A stretch of DNA of 64,000 nucleotides, taken from Mucilaginibacter pankratovii. GTDB lineage: Bacteria > Bacteroidota > Bacteroidia > Sphingobacteriales > Sphingobacteriaceae. The translations under genes and the position numbers were made by a program. The first letter of the stretch is position 1; the number at the start of each line of letters is the position of its first letter. Location of the stretch: positions 186,001 through 250,000 of the forward strand of contig NZ_JACWMY010000009.1 of assembly GCF_014773265.1 (NCBI RefSeq), in the 5' to 3' direction. The notes under the pieces are model-generated. The model saw only the letters and a program-made list of their open reading frames with translations. It was not told the origin of the DNA and searched no databases. Shown here in pieces: positions 22,496 through 31,155 of this stretch.

Positions 22496-24523
22496 ATGGA
22501 TTTTAAAATAACTTCCCAGTACGTACCTACCGGCGACCAGCCAACTGCCATAAAACAACTGGTGGAAGGCGTAAACAGTGGCGACCCGTTCCAAACCCTG
22601 TTAGGGGTAACCGGCTCGGGCAAAACGTTCACCATAGCCAACGTAATTGAGCAAACCCAAAAGCCTACGCTGATACTCAGCCACAACAAAACCCTGGCGG
22701 CCCAGCTGTATGGCGAGTTCAAACAGTTTTTCCCGGATAACGCGGTGAACTACTTTGTATCCTATTACGATTATTACCAGCCCGAGGCCTTTATCCCCTC
22801 ATCAAATACTTATATAGAAAAAGACCTCCAGATAAACGAGGAGATAGAAAAACTGCGCCTGCGTACCACTTCGGCACTGATGAGCGGCAGGAGGGACGTT
22901 ATTGTGGTATCATCCATTTCCTGCATTTATGGTATGGGTAATCCGGAGGATTTTGCCAATTCGGTATTCAAATTCGCGGTGGGTACACGCATTAGCCGGA
23001 ATGCTTTTTTACACCGGCTGGTAGAAATTTTATACGCCCGCACCACGGCCGATTTTAAACGCGGTACCTTTAGGGTAAAAGGCGATACGGTGGATATCTT
23101 CCCGGCTTATATGGATTTCGCTTACCGCATCTCCTTTTTTGGGGATGACATAGAAGAACTGAGCACTTTTGATATCACCACCGGCAAAACCATCGAGAAG
23201 ATGACGCATATGGTGGTTTATCCCGCCAACCTGTACGTTGCCCCGCGCGAACGCTTCCAGCAATCGGTTTGGGCCATACAGGAAGAGCTGGAAACCCGCA
23301 AAAAACAATTTATAGATGACGGCCGCTTTATAGAAGCAAAACGCCTTGAAGAAAGGGTTAATTACGACCTGGAGATGATCCGCGAGCTGGGCTATTGCAG
23401 TGGGATAGAAAATTACTCCCGTTTTTTCGACGGTCGTGAACCGGGGATGCGCCCCTTCTGTCTGCTGGATTATTTCCCGGATGATTACCTGATGGTGATT
23501 GATGAGAGCCACGTTACTGTGCCGCAGATCCGCGCCATGTACGGTGGGGACAGGTCGAGAAAGATCTCACTGGTAGATTATGGCTTCCGCTTGCCTGCGG
23601 CGATGGATAACCGCCCGCTCAATTTCCAGGAATTTGAACGTTTGGCACCGCAAACTATTTATGTAAGCGCTACGCCGGCAGATTTTGAACTCGAAAAATC
23701 GGGTGGTGTGGTGGTAGAGCAGGTGATACGTCCTACCGGGTTGCTGGACCCGATAATTGAGATCCGCCCGGTGATAAACCAGGTGGATGACCTTTTGGAT
23801 GAAGTTGATAAAACCATTAAAATGGGCGACCGCATTCTGGTAACCACCCTTACCAAGCGCATGGCCGAAGAACTGGCCAAATATATGGACCGGCTGGGCA
23901 TCAAATGCCGCTACATCCACTCGGAAGTGAAGACCCTGCAACGGGTTGAGATATTACGCGGGTTACGCTTAGGCGAGTTTGATGTACTGATAGGTATCAA
24001 CCTGCTGCGCGAGGGGCTGGATCTGCCGGAGGTATCATTAGTAGCCATTTTGGATGCTGATAAGGAAGGCTTCTTAAGATCGGAGCGTTCGCTGATTCAA
24101 ACTATTGGTCGCGCCGCCCGTAACGACAGGGGCCGGGTAATTATGTATGCCGATAAGATAACGGATTCGATGGCGATCACCATGAGCGAAACCAACCGCC
24201 GCCGCGAGCTGCAGATAAAATATAATGAAGCGCATGGTATTGTACCAAGAACAGTTGGCAAAACGCGTGAGGAAATTATGGAGCAAACCTCGGTGGTAGA
24301 CTTTAAAGGCGGTGTGCAGCAAGCCTATGTAGAGAATGAAGCCATGACCCTCGCCGCCGACCCGATAGTGCAGTACATGACCAAAGCCGATATGAAAAAA
24401 TCGGTAGAGAGCACCCGCAAGGACATGGTTGCCGCCGCCAAGAATATGGACTTCCTGCTTGCCGCCAAGCTGCGCGATGAAATGTTTGCGCTGGAGAAGA
24501 TGATGGAAGAGAAATTTAGCTAA
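22496..24523 (+). CDS. uvrB: UvrABC excinuclease subunit B
   Basis: 675 residues, normal length. Nucleotide excision repair helicase that loads onto damage with UvrA and recruits UvrC. Walker A GVTGSGKT is at about residues 36-43. The beta-hairpin region is YYDYYQPEAFIPSSNTYIEK, and DESHVTVPQIRAMYGGD is the helicase DEAD-like motif. LINLLREGLDLPEVSLV-type helicase motifs, QTIGRAARN, and a C-terminal UVR motif (MDFLLAAKLRDEMFALEKMM) are present. Complete, with no abnormal features. Confidence 0.98.
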   Translation: MDFKITSQYVPTGDQPTAIKQLVEGVNSGDPFQTLLGVTGSGKTFTIANVIEQTQKPTLILSHNKTLAAQLYGEFKQFFPDNAVNYFVSYYDYYQPEAFIPSSNTYIEKDLQINEEIEKLRLRTTSALMSGRRDVIVVSSISCIYGMGNPEDFANSVFKFAVGTRISRNAFLHRLVEILYARTTADFKRGTFRVKGDTVDIFPAYMDFAYRISFFGDDIEELSTFDITTGKTIEKMTHMVVYPANLYVAPRERFQQSVWAIQEELETRKKQFIDDGRFIEAKRLEERVNYDLEMIRELGYCSGIENYSRFFDGREPGMRPFCLLDYFPDDYLMVIDESHVTVPQIRAMYGGDRSRKISLVDYGFRLPAAMDNRPLNFQEFERLAPQTIYVSATPADFELEKSGGVVVEQVIRPTGLLDPIIEIRPVINQVDDLLDEVDKTIKMGDRILVTTLTKRMAEELAKYMDRLGIKCRYIHSEVKTLQRVEILRGLRLGEFDVLIGINLLREGLDLPEVSLVAILDADKEGFLRSERSLIQTIGRAARNDRGRVIMYADKITDSMAITMSETNRRRELQIKYNEAHGIVPRTVGKTREEIMEQTSVVDFKGGVQQAYVENEAMTLAADPIVQYMTKADMKKSVESTRKDMVAAAKNMDFLLAAKLRDEMFALEKMMEEKFS

Positions 24524-24586
24524 TTTGAAGATTATACGATTTGAAGATTTGAAAATGAAATCTTCAAATTGCCAAATCTTCAAATT
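24522..24586. repeat. Word-repeat hairpin (AATTTGAAGATTT type) between uvrB and the antitoxin
   Basis: The left arm starts at the uvrB stop codon (24522-24557) and the right arm (24558-24586) is its inverted form. Both are made of imperfect copies of TTTGAAGAT/ATCTTCAAA. The right arm is followed by a TAACTTTG box and the antitoxin start. Confidence 0.65.
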
Positions 24587-24593
24587 GAATGAT

Positions 24594-24601
24594 TAACTTT
24601 G
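24594..24601 (+). promoter_or_regulatory. -7 box of the toxin-antitoxin operon
   Basis: TAACTTTG fits TAnnTTTG and ends 3 nt before the antitoxin ATG at 24605, giving a predicted leaderless transcript. Confidence 0.5.
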
Positions 24602-24604
24602 AGT

Positions 24605-24811
24605 ATGGAAACATTAAGCGTACATCCTAAAACAAAAAAGCAACTAGATGCTGTTGTTGCCGTGTTAAAAGCGTTGGAGATTTCTTTTGAAACAGACGAA
24701 AAGAGTCCCTACAATCCGGAGTTTGTGGCTAAGATGGAGAGGGGCGAGGCTGATATTAAAGCAGGCAGAACCACTACGATAAAGCCGGCAGATATATGGA
24801 ACTTAGATTAA
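24605..24811 (+). CDS. Antitoxin of a YoeB-type toxin-antitoxin pair (DUF2683-like)
   Basis: 68 residues. VHPKTKKQLDAVVAVLKALE is the helical N-terminal part, and the tail SPYNPEFVAKMERGEADI ending IKPADIWNLD is the toxin-wrapping segment seen in Bacteroidota antitoxins of this kind. The gene overlaps the toxin gene by 16 bp. A methionine two codons upstream (24599) is possible, but the promoter box makes 24605 more likely. Confidence 0.8.
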   Translation: METLSVHPKTKKQLDAVVAVLKALEISFETDEKSPYNPEFVAKMERGEADIKAGRTTTIKPADIWNLD

Positions 24812-25056
24812 CTGAGCCAGCTAAAGACGATATTCGTTTTTTTGTCAGGTCGGGTCAAAAAGCGATATTAAAGAAAATAGAGGTTTTACTTATAGAAATT
24901 GAAAAGCAGCCGTTCATCGGACTTGGTAAACCAGAACCATTAAAACATAATTATTCAGGTTACTGGTCCCGTCGAATAAATCGCGAGCACAGGGTCGTTT
25001 ATAAAATTGTTGACAATGTTATATTCATAATGTCATTTAAAGGACACTATGAATAA
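24796..25056 (+). CDS. Txe/YoeB-family mRNA-interferase toxin
   Basis: 86 residues. The YoeB/RelE fold is clear: ILKKIEVLLIEIEKQPFIGL, GKPEPLKHNYSGYWSRRINR and EHRVVYKIVDNVIFIMSFKG, ending HYE. The signature GKPExLK, GYWSRRI and HR-VY, and the terminal HY that contributes to the active site, are all present. So the toxin appears functional: a ribosome-dependent endoribonuclease blocked by the overlapping antitoxin. Confidence 0.92.
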   Translation: MELRLTEPAKDDIRFFVRSGQKAILKKIEVLLIEIEKQPFIGLGKPEPLKHNYSGYWSRRINREHRVVYKIVDNVIFIMSFKGHYE

Positions 25057-25144
25057 ACCCACTTTGCTACGCCCGCCCATCTACAAACTATCCAAACAAT
25101 TATTACGTTATACTACTTATATTTGTAAGCCAAAATATTAAAAG

Positions 25145-25393
25145 ATGTTACTTAAAGTATTAATCATAATTATTTGTATTCTGTATATCGTGCGCTACCT
25201 GTTTAAACTGTTGTTGCCCGCCATATTCAGGAGCGTAATAAATAATGCGCAGCAAAATGCTGCTCAACAGCAAAATTATCAGCAGCCAAAACGGCCGGAG
25301 GGACGTATAAAGGTTGATTACATCCCCGAAGGCCAAAAGAGCAAAGTGCCCGATACCGAGGGCGATTTTGTAGATTACGAAGAAATAAAATAA
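25145..25393 (+). CDS. DUF4834-family small membrane protein
   Basis: 82 residues: one N-terminal membrane helix (LLKVLIIIICILYIVRYLF), a Gln/Asn-rich linker (NNAQQNAAQQQNYQQ), then GRIKVDYIPEG and an acidic end (GDFVDYEEIK). This is the layout of the Bacteroidota-specific DUF4834 family. Function unknown. It is 5 bp upstream of another small membrane gene, so they are probably cotranscribed. Confidence 0.75.
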   Translation: MLLKVLIIIICILYIVRYLFKLLLPAIFRSVINNAQQNAAQQQNYQQPKRPEGRIKVDYIPEGQKSKVPDTEGDFVDYEEIK

Positions 25394-25398
25394 ACCTT

Positions 25399-25695
25399 AT
25401 GCTGCCAGAGAACTTGTACAAACGGAGGCGTGCCCATGATAACACCCCGCCGCAATTACTGCTCATAGTAACCAACTGTATTGTACTGGCCGTGCTCATA
25501 TCGCTTTTTTCTACCTGCGATAAGATCAATAACTTCTTTTGGGCGGCAATTGCATTGCTTGCCTTATACAACGCTTACAACATACGCCGCAACCGCGAAG
25601 TGTATAACCGCTTAAATACAATAGTTTACATTATCAGCATTGTTGGGATGGCCGTGGTGTTCTACTACATCAATAAGCAACCGCATAACTGTTAA
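25399..25695 (+). CDS. Small hydrophobic membrane protein, unknown
   Basis: 98 residues with three predicted helices (LLLIVTNCIVLAVLISLF, FFWAAIALLALYNAYNI, TIVYIISIVGMAVVFYYI) and a basic N-terminus. I do not recognise a family. Its position 5 bp after the DUF4834 gene and its base composition, like its neighbours, support a real gene. A word-repeat arm starts at its stop codon. Confidence 0.65.
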   Translation: MLPENLYKRRRAHDNTPPQLLLIVTNCIVLAVLISLFSTCDKINNFFWAAIALLALYNAYNIRRNREVYNRLNTIVYIISIVGMAVVFYYINKQPHNC

Positions 25696-25790
25696 TTTGA
25701 AGATTTGGGAATTTGAAGATTTGAAAATGTTTATTGGCTGGACATTCTATAGTTCATTTTCAAATTTTCAAATAAGCTCATCTTCAAATT
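25694..25790. repeat. Word-repeat hairpin (AATTTGAAGATTT type) before the YfhO gene
   Basis: Arms 25694-25729 and 25755-25790 are inverted, and both are imperfect multiples of TTTGAAGAT. The left arm overlaps the stop codon of the preceding gene. Same word as the hairpin at 24522-24586, 1.2 kb away. Confidence 0.65.
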
Positions 25791-25855
25791 GTCCTATTGT
25801 CGTTCAAATTTCTATTTTTGAAGAATATTAGATAAATATCCTTTAAATAATTTAG

Positions 25856-28375
25856 ATGAATAACTGGTTTAAACGTAATGGCATCCACCTTGCTGTTATT
25901 GGAATTTTTTTAGCTATATGCTTTTTCTACCTTACCCCTTCATTCCAGGGTAAAACATTAGGGCAAAGCGATGTTATCGGCGCGCAATCCACCCAAAAAG
26001 AAGTAAACGATTACCGCGCCAGGGATACCACCATCCTTTGGACCAACCAGATATTCGGCGGGATGCCCGCTTTCCAAATTTGGGCACCATACCCGAATAA
26101 CATTACCACGCATGTGGTTGATGTTATCAAATCAACCTTCCCTAACCCGGTAGATACGCTGCTGCTGCTTTTATTGGGCACTTACTTTTTATTCATCGTA
26201 TTAAAAATGAACCCCTGGCTGGCAGCTGCCGGCGCTGTGGCGTTCACGTTCTCCAGTTATAATATTATACTGCTGGTAGCGGGGCACTCCAATCAGGCCT
26301 TCGCCATAGCGTTCTTCGCGCCTATAATAGCCAGTATCATCATGACGCTTAGGGGGAATTACCTCAGCGGCTCGGCTTTGGCAGCGTTTTTCCTGGCGAT
26401 GGAGATCCGCTCCAACCACATCCAAATGACCTATTACCTGCTGTTATCTATCATCATTTTAATGTGCATCGAATTATTCCATGCCATTAAAGGGAAAAAA
26501 ATGCAGCCTTTTTTAAAGGCGCTTGGCTTTTTGGCCGGTGCTACTTTACTGGCCATAGCGGTAAATGCTTCCATCCTTTGGAGCACTTATGATTACGGTA
26601 CCGAAACCATCCGCGGTAAATCCAACCTTAAATCTACCACACAGGAACCAAGCACCGGTTTAGATAAAGAATATGCTTACCAGTGGAGCCAGGGCGTTGG
26701 CGAATCGTTAACGTTTTTGGTGCCTAATGCCTACGGAGGCGCGCTGCCAAGTGCGGAGCCCATAAGCGAAGACGCTGCAACCGTTAAGGTATTTACCAAT
26801 AAAGGCATCCCGCAAGACCAGGCCACGCAGTACGCTCAGCAAATAACCTCGCAAATTATACCGCTGTACTGGGGTACCAAACCGGGTACATCGGGGCCGT
26901 TTTATTTTGGCGCGGTAATTTGCTTTCTGTTTGTATTGGGCCTTATCATTGTTCGTAACCGCTTAAAATGGTGGTTGCTGGGCACGGTGCTACTTACACT
27001 CTTCCTGTCGTTTGGCCGCAACCTGCCGTTCCTTTCAGATATTTTCTTCAACTACTTCCCGCTGTACAACAAATTCCGCGCGGTAGAATCCATACTGGCG
27101 GTTGCCAGCCTTTGCTTCCCTATACTGGCTTTACTGGCCGTACAGGAAGTTATTGAGAACCCGGATAAAAAGGCCATCACCAAAAAACTATACATAGCCG
27201 GTGGCATTGTGGGCGGGCTTACCCTCATCCTGATAGCGGTACCAACCGTATTCCTTAGCTTTAGAACAGATAACCATACAGATATGGTTAACTACCTGGC
27301 CCAGGCGCTTAAAAACGATACCACTACGGCCAACGAGGTGGGTAAAGCCGTTATCAGCGACAGGATGTCGCTCGAGCGTGCAGATGCCATCCGCACTTTT
27401 ATATTTCTGCTGATAACTTTTGGGCTTTTATGGGCATTTATCACCAATAAAATAAAAGCGCAGATACTATCTATCATTCTATTTGTGATTGTGCTGGTAG
27501 ATATGTGGCAGGTAGATAAGCGCTACCTTAAAGAGAGCAGTTTCCAGGATAAAATAGAGGCTGCCCAGGCGGTTGCGCCAAGGGAGGTTGATACCTTTAT
27601 TATGAAGGATACCGACCCTGATTTTAGGGTGTTTGATTCCGGCCAAAATATCAGGTACGATGTTACAAACCCTTTCTTCCACAAAACGGTAGGTGGCTAT
27701 TCGGCTGCCCGGTTAAAAAGAATTGAAGAACTGATAGATAACCAGTTTACCAAAAGCATTAACCAGGATGTGCTGGATATGCTGAACACAAAGTATATCA
27801 TCACCACAGATCCCAAAACAAATAGCAGCCGCCTGCAAAATAACCAAACCGCCTGCGGCCATGCCTGGTTTATAAAAAGCGTTAAATACGTTAAAAATGC
27901 CGACGAGGAAATGCTGGCCATCAGCAGCTTCGCACCGAAGGATGAGGCGATGGTTGATCAGCAATACAAATCAATTGCCGAAGCAAGGCCATTAGCTATA
28001 GATACCAGCGCAACTATTAAGCTGGTTAAATACACGCCCGATCATTTAACTTACCAAAGCAGCTCGGCAACCAACCAGGTGGCTATTTTCTCGGAGATCT
28101 ACTACAAAAAAGGCTGGAAAATGCTGATAGATGGTGCAGAGCAACCGTACTTCCGTGCCGATTATTTACTGCGTGCGGCAAATATCCCTACCGGGAATCA
28201 TAAAATCGAGTTCATCTTCCACCCGGCATCGTATTACACCGGCGAAGGTATCTCGTTAGCAAGTTCGATATTGCTGGTGCTTGCCCTGGGCGGCGCGCTA
28301 TTTGCCGAACTGAAAAAGAAGAAGCCGGAACCAAAGCCCGTTGCTGCAAAAGCAGAGACTAAAAAATCGAAGTAA
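25856..28375 (+). CDS. YfhO-family multispan membrane protein
   Basis: 839 residues. The N-terminal half has about twelve membrane helices in a GT-C-like arrangement. The early loop contains GKTLGQSDVIGAQSTQKE and FGGMPAFQIWAPYPNN, typical of YfhO. A large extracytoplasmic part follows (FHKTVGGYSAARLKRIEEL, DMLNTKYIITTDP), then a final helix and a basic tail (KKKKPEPKPVAAKAETK). In Gram-positives YfhO acts in sugar modification of cell-wall polymers. Its role in Bacteroidota is not established. It is followed by a bidirectional terminator. Confidence 0.88.
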   Translation: MNNWFKRNGIHLAVIGIFLAICFFYLTPSFQGKTLGQSDVIGAQSTQKEVNDYRARDTTILWTNQIFGGMPAFQIWAPYPNNITTHVVDVIKSTFPNPVDTLLLLLLGTYFLFIVLKMNPWLAAAGAVAFTFSSYNIILLVAGHSNQAFAIAFFAPIIASIIMTLRGNYLSGSALAAFFLAMEIRSNHIQMTYYLLLSIIILMCIELFHAIKGKKMQPFLKALGFLAGATLLAIAVNASILWSTYDYGTETIRGKSNLKSTTQEPSTGLDKEYAYQWSQGVGESLTFLVPNAYGGALPSAEPISEDAATVKVFTNKGIPQDQATQYAQQITSQIIPLYWGTKPGTSGPFYFGAVICFLFVLGLIIVRNRLKWWLLGTVLLTLFLSFGRNLPFLSDIFFNYFPLYNKFRAVESILAVASLCFPILALLAVQEVIENPDKKAITKKLYIAGGIVGGLTLILIAVPTVFLSFRTDNHTDMVNYLAQALKNDTTTANEVGKAVISDRMSLERADAIRTFIFLLITFGLLWAFITNKIKAQILSIILFVIVLVDMWQVDKRYLKESSFQDKIEAAQAVAPREVDTFIMKDTDPDFRVFDSGQNIRYDVTNPFFHKTVGGYSAARLKRIEELIDNQFTKSINQDVLDMLNTKYIITTDPKTNSSRLQNNQTACGHAWFIKSVKYVKNADEEMLAISSFAPKDEAMVDQQYKSIAEARPLAIDTSATIKLVKYTPDHLTYQSSSATNQVAIFSEIYYKKGWKMLIDGAEQPYFRADYLLRAANIPTGNHKIEFIFHPASYYTGEGISLASSILLVLALGGALFAELKKKKPEPKPVAAKAETKKSK

Positions 28376-28394
28376 TAAAGGCAATATTATAATA

Positions 28395-28431
28395 AAAAAG
28401 AGCGGTGGGTTTAAGATCCATCGCTCTTTTT
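28395..28431. terminator. Bidirectional terminator between YfhO and a lipoprotein gene
   Basis: 14-bp stem with one mismatch (AAAAAGAGCGGTGG at left, CCATCGCTCTTTTT at right), with A and T runs on either side. It serves two convergent genes. Confidence 0.85.
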
Positions 28432-28491
28432 ATTTGTATCTGCCTACACCGGCGTGCAACTTTGAAAGTTCTATGTAAGGTGCGTGAGGTG

Positions 28492-29181
28492 TTAGTTTGT
28501 GGTTTTGATCTCGTTGCTTTTAATATCGTAACTTAAAATACGAATGTGCCCAAGGTCGGTACCGTCAGCCTGTACACCTATGTTTTCTATTACACCAACC
28601 CCCATTTGTATGTAGTAATCGTAAGTAGCGAAGGTTTGAAAGCCGCTGCCTTTATCCTGCTGTAACTGCATTTGTGTATGTCTCACCCGGGGGAAGGTTA
28701 TCCCACTAACAACTTTGGTAATGCTATCCTCTAATACCTTGCCTACCAAACGGGCCGGAACGCCCTCTAATAAACCACTATCGGTAATTTTAGCTGTCCA
28801 GCTTTGGCCCGCAGTGAGCGTATCTACCAGGTACTGGATCTCCACATTATCATTGTATTTGGCAAAAAACTCTCTTACAATTATTACATGATTATCAGCA
28901 TAAAAATAATCATCGCCCCTGTTTCTTTTAGATTCGCTGTAAACCGTATGATAGGTTAACCCATTGATAACAGGTTGTTCGCCGGTAACAAGAAGTACGG
29001 CTGTATCGGTAAGGCTACCTTCAACTTGCTTAACATATTGCCAATAGCTGCCTGTACCCAGCGGTTGAAAACTGGCCGACCAGTCTTCTTTCGGCGGCGG
29101 GCCAAAAATAGGCGGATCTAACTTACAGGCTTGTGTAAATAAAGCTAAAAGCCCAAAAAATATAAGTAACTTTCTATTCAT
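28492..29181 (-). CDS. Hypothetical lipoprotein, paralogue of the next gene
   Basis: 229 residues from the ATG at 29181 (a longer reading from 29232 would spoil the signal). Lipobox FTQAC, so probably membrane-anchored. The mature part is beta-rich, with GTGSYWQYVKQVEGS, TDTAVLLVTG, LTAGQSWTAKI, FPRVRHTQMQLQ and YDYYIQMGVGVIENIG. The neighbour at 29438-30100 shares the order GSxWxY, a tested-bond-like VxGKxL segment, HTQMQLQ/HSKLELQ and YDYYIQMGVGV/FDFYVAKNIGV. Family not recognised. Confidence 0.75.
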   Translation of the reverse strand: MNRKLLIFFGLLALFTQACKLDPPIFGPPPKEDWSASFQPLGTGSYWQYVKQVEGSLTDTAVLLVTGEQPVINGLTYHTVYSESKRNRGDDYFYADNHVIIVREFFAKYNDNVEIQYLVDTLTAGQSWTAKITDSGLLEGVPARLVGKVLEDSITKVVSGITFPRVRHTQMQLQQDKGSGFQTFATYDYYIQMGVGVIENIGVQADGTDLGHIRILSYDIKSNEIKTTN

Positions 29182-29291
29182 ACGTGTTTTAATACAATAC
29201 GGAAAATACCGCCTTTTGGTTTGCTGCTGCAAACGCGGGTGTAAACCCTTTCATTTGAAGCATTTGGTTGCAAAGATATTAATACAAAACT

Positions 29292-29324
29292 AATGCCCAA
29301 CCCCTATTAAGCGGGCCGGGCATT
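29292..29324. terminator. Hairpin between the two lipoprotein genes
   Basis: AATGCCC pairs with GGGCATT, with further CCC/GGG pairing inside. Only a weak T-rich tract follows on the minus strand, so this is a plausible rather than certain terminator. Confidence 0.4.
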
Positions 29325-29437
29325 AAGTAGTCCAAAAAAAACTACGGATTTATTTTAATTTTATGTTTTTTGGGACAAGTAGCATTGCTGCCTTACTGGC
29401 TATCAGGGTGATAGCGAAGATTGCAGTGCTTGTTTTG

Positions 29438-30100
29438 TTATTTAATGTTGTGACTGAACAACTCCGATTTACTCAGTTGGTTGCCATCGTAGCTGGTGTA
29501 AATAGCCACCACGCCAATATTTTTGGCTACATAAAAATCAAAAGTAAATACGGTGGTAAACACGCCGCCAATTTTGCTTTGCAGTTCCAGCTTAGAATGG
29601 ATAACGTTATTATAGGTTTTACCCAATATGGTTTTGCTGATGTTTTTCTCTACTATAGTACCTTTCAATTGCGACTCGGGCCCTTCTGATACCGTTAAAG
29701 GAGTGGTCCAGGTGCCGTTTACAGATGTTTCTTCGTTAAGATAAGGCAGTTCAAGCTCTGCATCAGCTTCTGCGTTAAAGCTATGGTTGTAATAAATATG
29801 GTTGGTAAAGCCAAAGTAGGTGCTTTCGGTTTCGATACCGGTAACTGATGTAAGTTTATGAAAGGTTTTACCGTTGTAAACTTTGGTGGCGGCTGTCATG
29901 GTGTTTACGGTGGTATCTAATTCCGCATCGCCGATGTCGCCAATAGCGAAGGTTTCGTTGCGGTAACTCCAGGTAGAGCCTGTAGTTACGGGCTGGTAAG
30001 TGCCGGTGGCGTCATCGCCGGGTTGGTTTGAGTTGTCTTTTTTGCAGGCACTGAATAATATGGTGGTTATTGCTACCAGGGTTAGGATGTACTTTTTCAT
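29438..30100 (-). CDS. Hypothetical lipoprotein, paralogue of 28492-29181
   Basis: 220 residues, lipobox LFSAC followed by KKDNSNQ. Mature part: YQPVTTGSTWSYRNET, YNGKTFHKLTSVTG, FGFTNHIYYNHSF, WTTPLTVSEGPESQLKG, VIHSKLELQSKIGG and FDFYVAKNIGVVAIY. This parallels the downstream gene closely enough to suggest tandem duplication. The function is unknown. There are no partner genes of known role nearby. Confidence 0.78.
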   Translation of the reverse strand: MKKYILTLVAITTILFSACKKDNSNQPGDDATGTYQPVTTGSTWSYRNETFAIGDIGDAELDTTVNTMTAATKVYNGKTFHKLTSVTGIETESTYFGFTNHIYYNHSFNAEADAELELPYLNEETSVNGTWTTPLTVSEGPESQLKGTIVEKNISKTILGKTYNNVIHSKLELQSKIGGVFTTVFTFDFYVAKNIGVVAIYTSYDGNQLSKSELFSHNIK

Positions 30101-30264
30101 GGTTTGTAAAAAATAATAAGGCCTTTGGCCATTTTGTAAATTGTGAATAGATGTTTATTAAATAAAACGCCGCCTGCATGGTACCTATGCTTTGCAACAT
30201 TTTGATTACATTGACGAAGACATAGGTGTATCCGTTACACCATAGTTAAAATTTTCTACAAACA

Positions 30265-30298
30265 AAAAAGGGCGGCCTTTTTACAGGCCACCCTTTTT
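30265..30298 (-). terminator. Terminator of the DUF892 gene
   Basis: 14-bp stem with one mismatch (AAAAAGGGCGGCCT and AGGCCACCCTTTTT). The A-run on the left gives a U-tract for the minus-strand transcript ending from 30325. Confidence 0.85.
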
Positions 30299-30324
30299 AC
30301 ATAGTGCTAATTTGAATCGTTTAA

Positions 30325-30867
30325 TTATTCTTTTTCGGTTTTGGCGGTTTCGTTAATACCGCCTTCGGCTATCTGGGTAAGCAGGCTGTCGCAATTTTTT
30401 TCCTCATCAAGGGTGGCTTGCAAAAGTTCGGCAGCTTCGGTATAGCCCAAAGTAAGTGCCAGGGTACGCAGTGTGCCGTACGATGCAATTTCGTAATGCT
30501 CAACTTTTTGCGCTGCAGATATAATACCTGCATCGCGGGTTAAGCTGCCCTTTTCGGTTTCGCTTACAATTTCGTCCGCTTCTTTTAACAGGCCGGCCAT
30601 TGCTTCGCATTTAACCGCTACAGCTTTTTCATCTATGGATGCAAAGGCGCTCTCGAGGCGGGTAATATGATTTTCAGTTTCAGCGATGTGCGTTTCAATC
30701 GCGCTTTTCAATTCATCAGACGTTGCGGCTTTTACCATTTTCGGCAAAGCTTTCACCAGGTGTTTTTCTGCCCAGTAGATGTCCTTCAGTTCATCTAAAA
30801 ATAATTCATTCAGTGCCGAATCTTCAACCACATTGGTGGTTTCGGGTGCTTTTTTTGTAGTTGCCAT
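30325..30867 (-). CDS. Ferritin-like DUF892 (YciE/YciF) stress protein
   Basis: 180 residues. DUF892 features: LNELFLDELKDIYWAEKHLV, KALPKMVKAATSDELKSAIE and HIAETENHITRLESAF, then an EHYEIASYGTL-type helix (KVEHYEIASYGTLRTLAL) and a last helix LLQATLDEEKNCDSLLTQIA. Glu and His residues of the diiron site in the four-helix bundle are kept. The family is linked to general stress. A second bundle protein of related habit (DUF2383) is at 62523-62984. Confidence 0.9.
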   Translation of the reverse strand: MATTKKAPETTNVVEDSALNELFLDELKDIYWAEKHLVKALPKMVKAATSDELKSAIETHIAETENHITRLESAFASIDEKAVAVKCEAMAGLLKEADEIVSETEKGSLTRDAGIISAAQKVEHYEIASYGTLRTLALTLGYTEAAELLQATLDEEKNCDSLLTQIAEGGINETAKTEKE

Positions 30868-31003
30868 GTTGGTAGAGTTTTAATGTTTGTTTGTACTCTA
30901 TTAACACAACAATCAGTGATAGGTTTTAGTTGTTATTTAATTATTTAATTATAACGACTTATTTCGGAAGGTAGAGGTCATAGCATGTGGTTGAAATCAA
31001 ATC

Positions 31004-31114
31004 CGTCATGCAGAATTTATTTCGGCACCCCATATGCAAGGTAGCGCATGTGCAAGGCGGGTTGGCGTGGTGGCGACTTTTATAATGGGGTGTTGAAACA
31101 AGTTCAACATGACG
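31004..31114. repeat. Inverted repeat (GTCATGCTGAA type)
   Basis: The 29-nt arms at 31004-31032 and 31086-31114 (23 of 29 pair) begin CGTCATG and end CACCCCA. The whole is an imperfect hairpin after the Ku gene. The rest of the 30868-31155 gap shows no gene. Confidence 0.6.
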
Positions 31115-31155
31115 TGATATGTATTGTTATCCAGGTTTCAAAACCATCGCTATTA

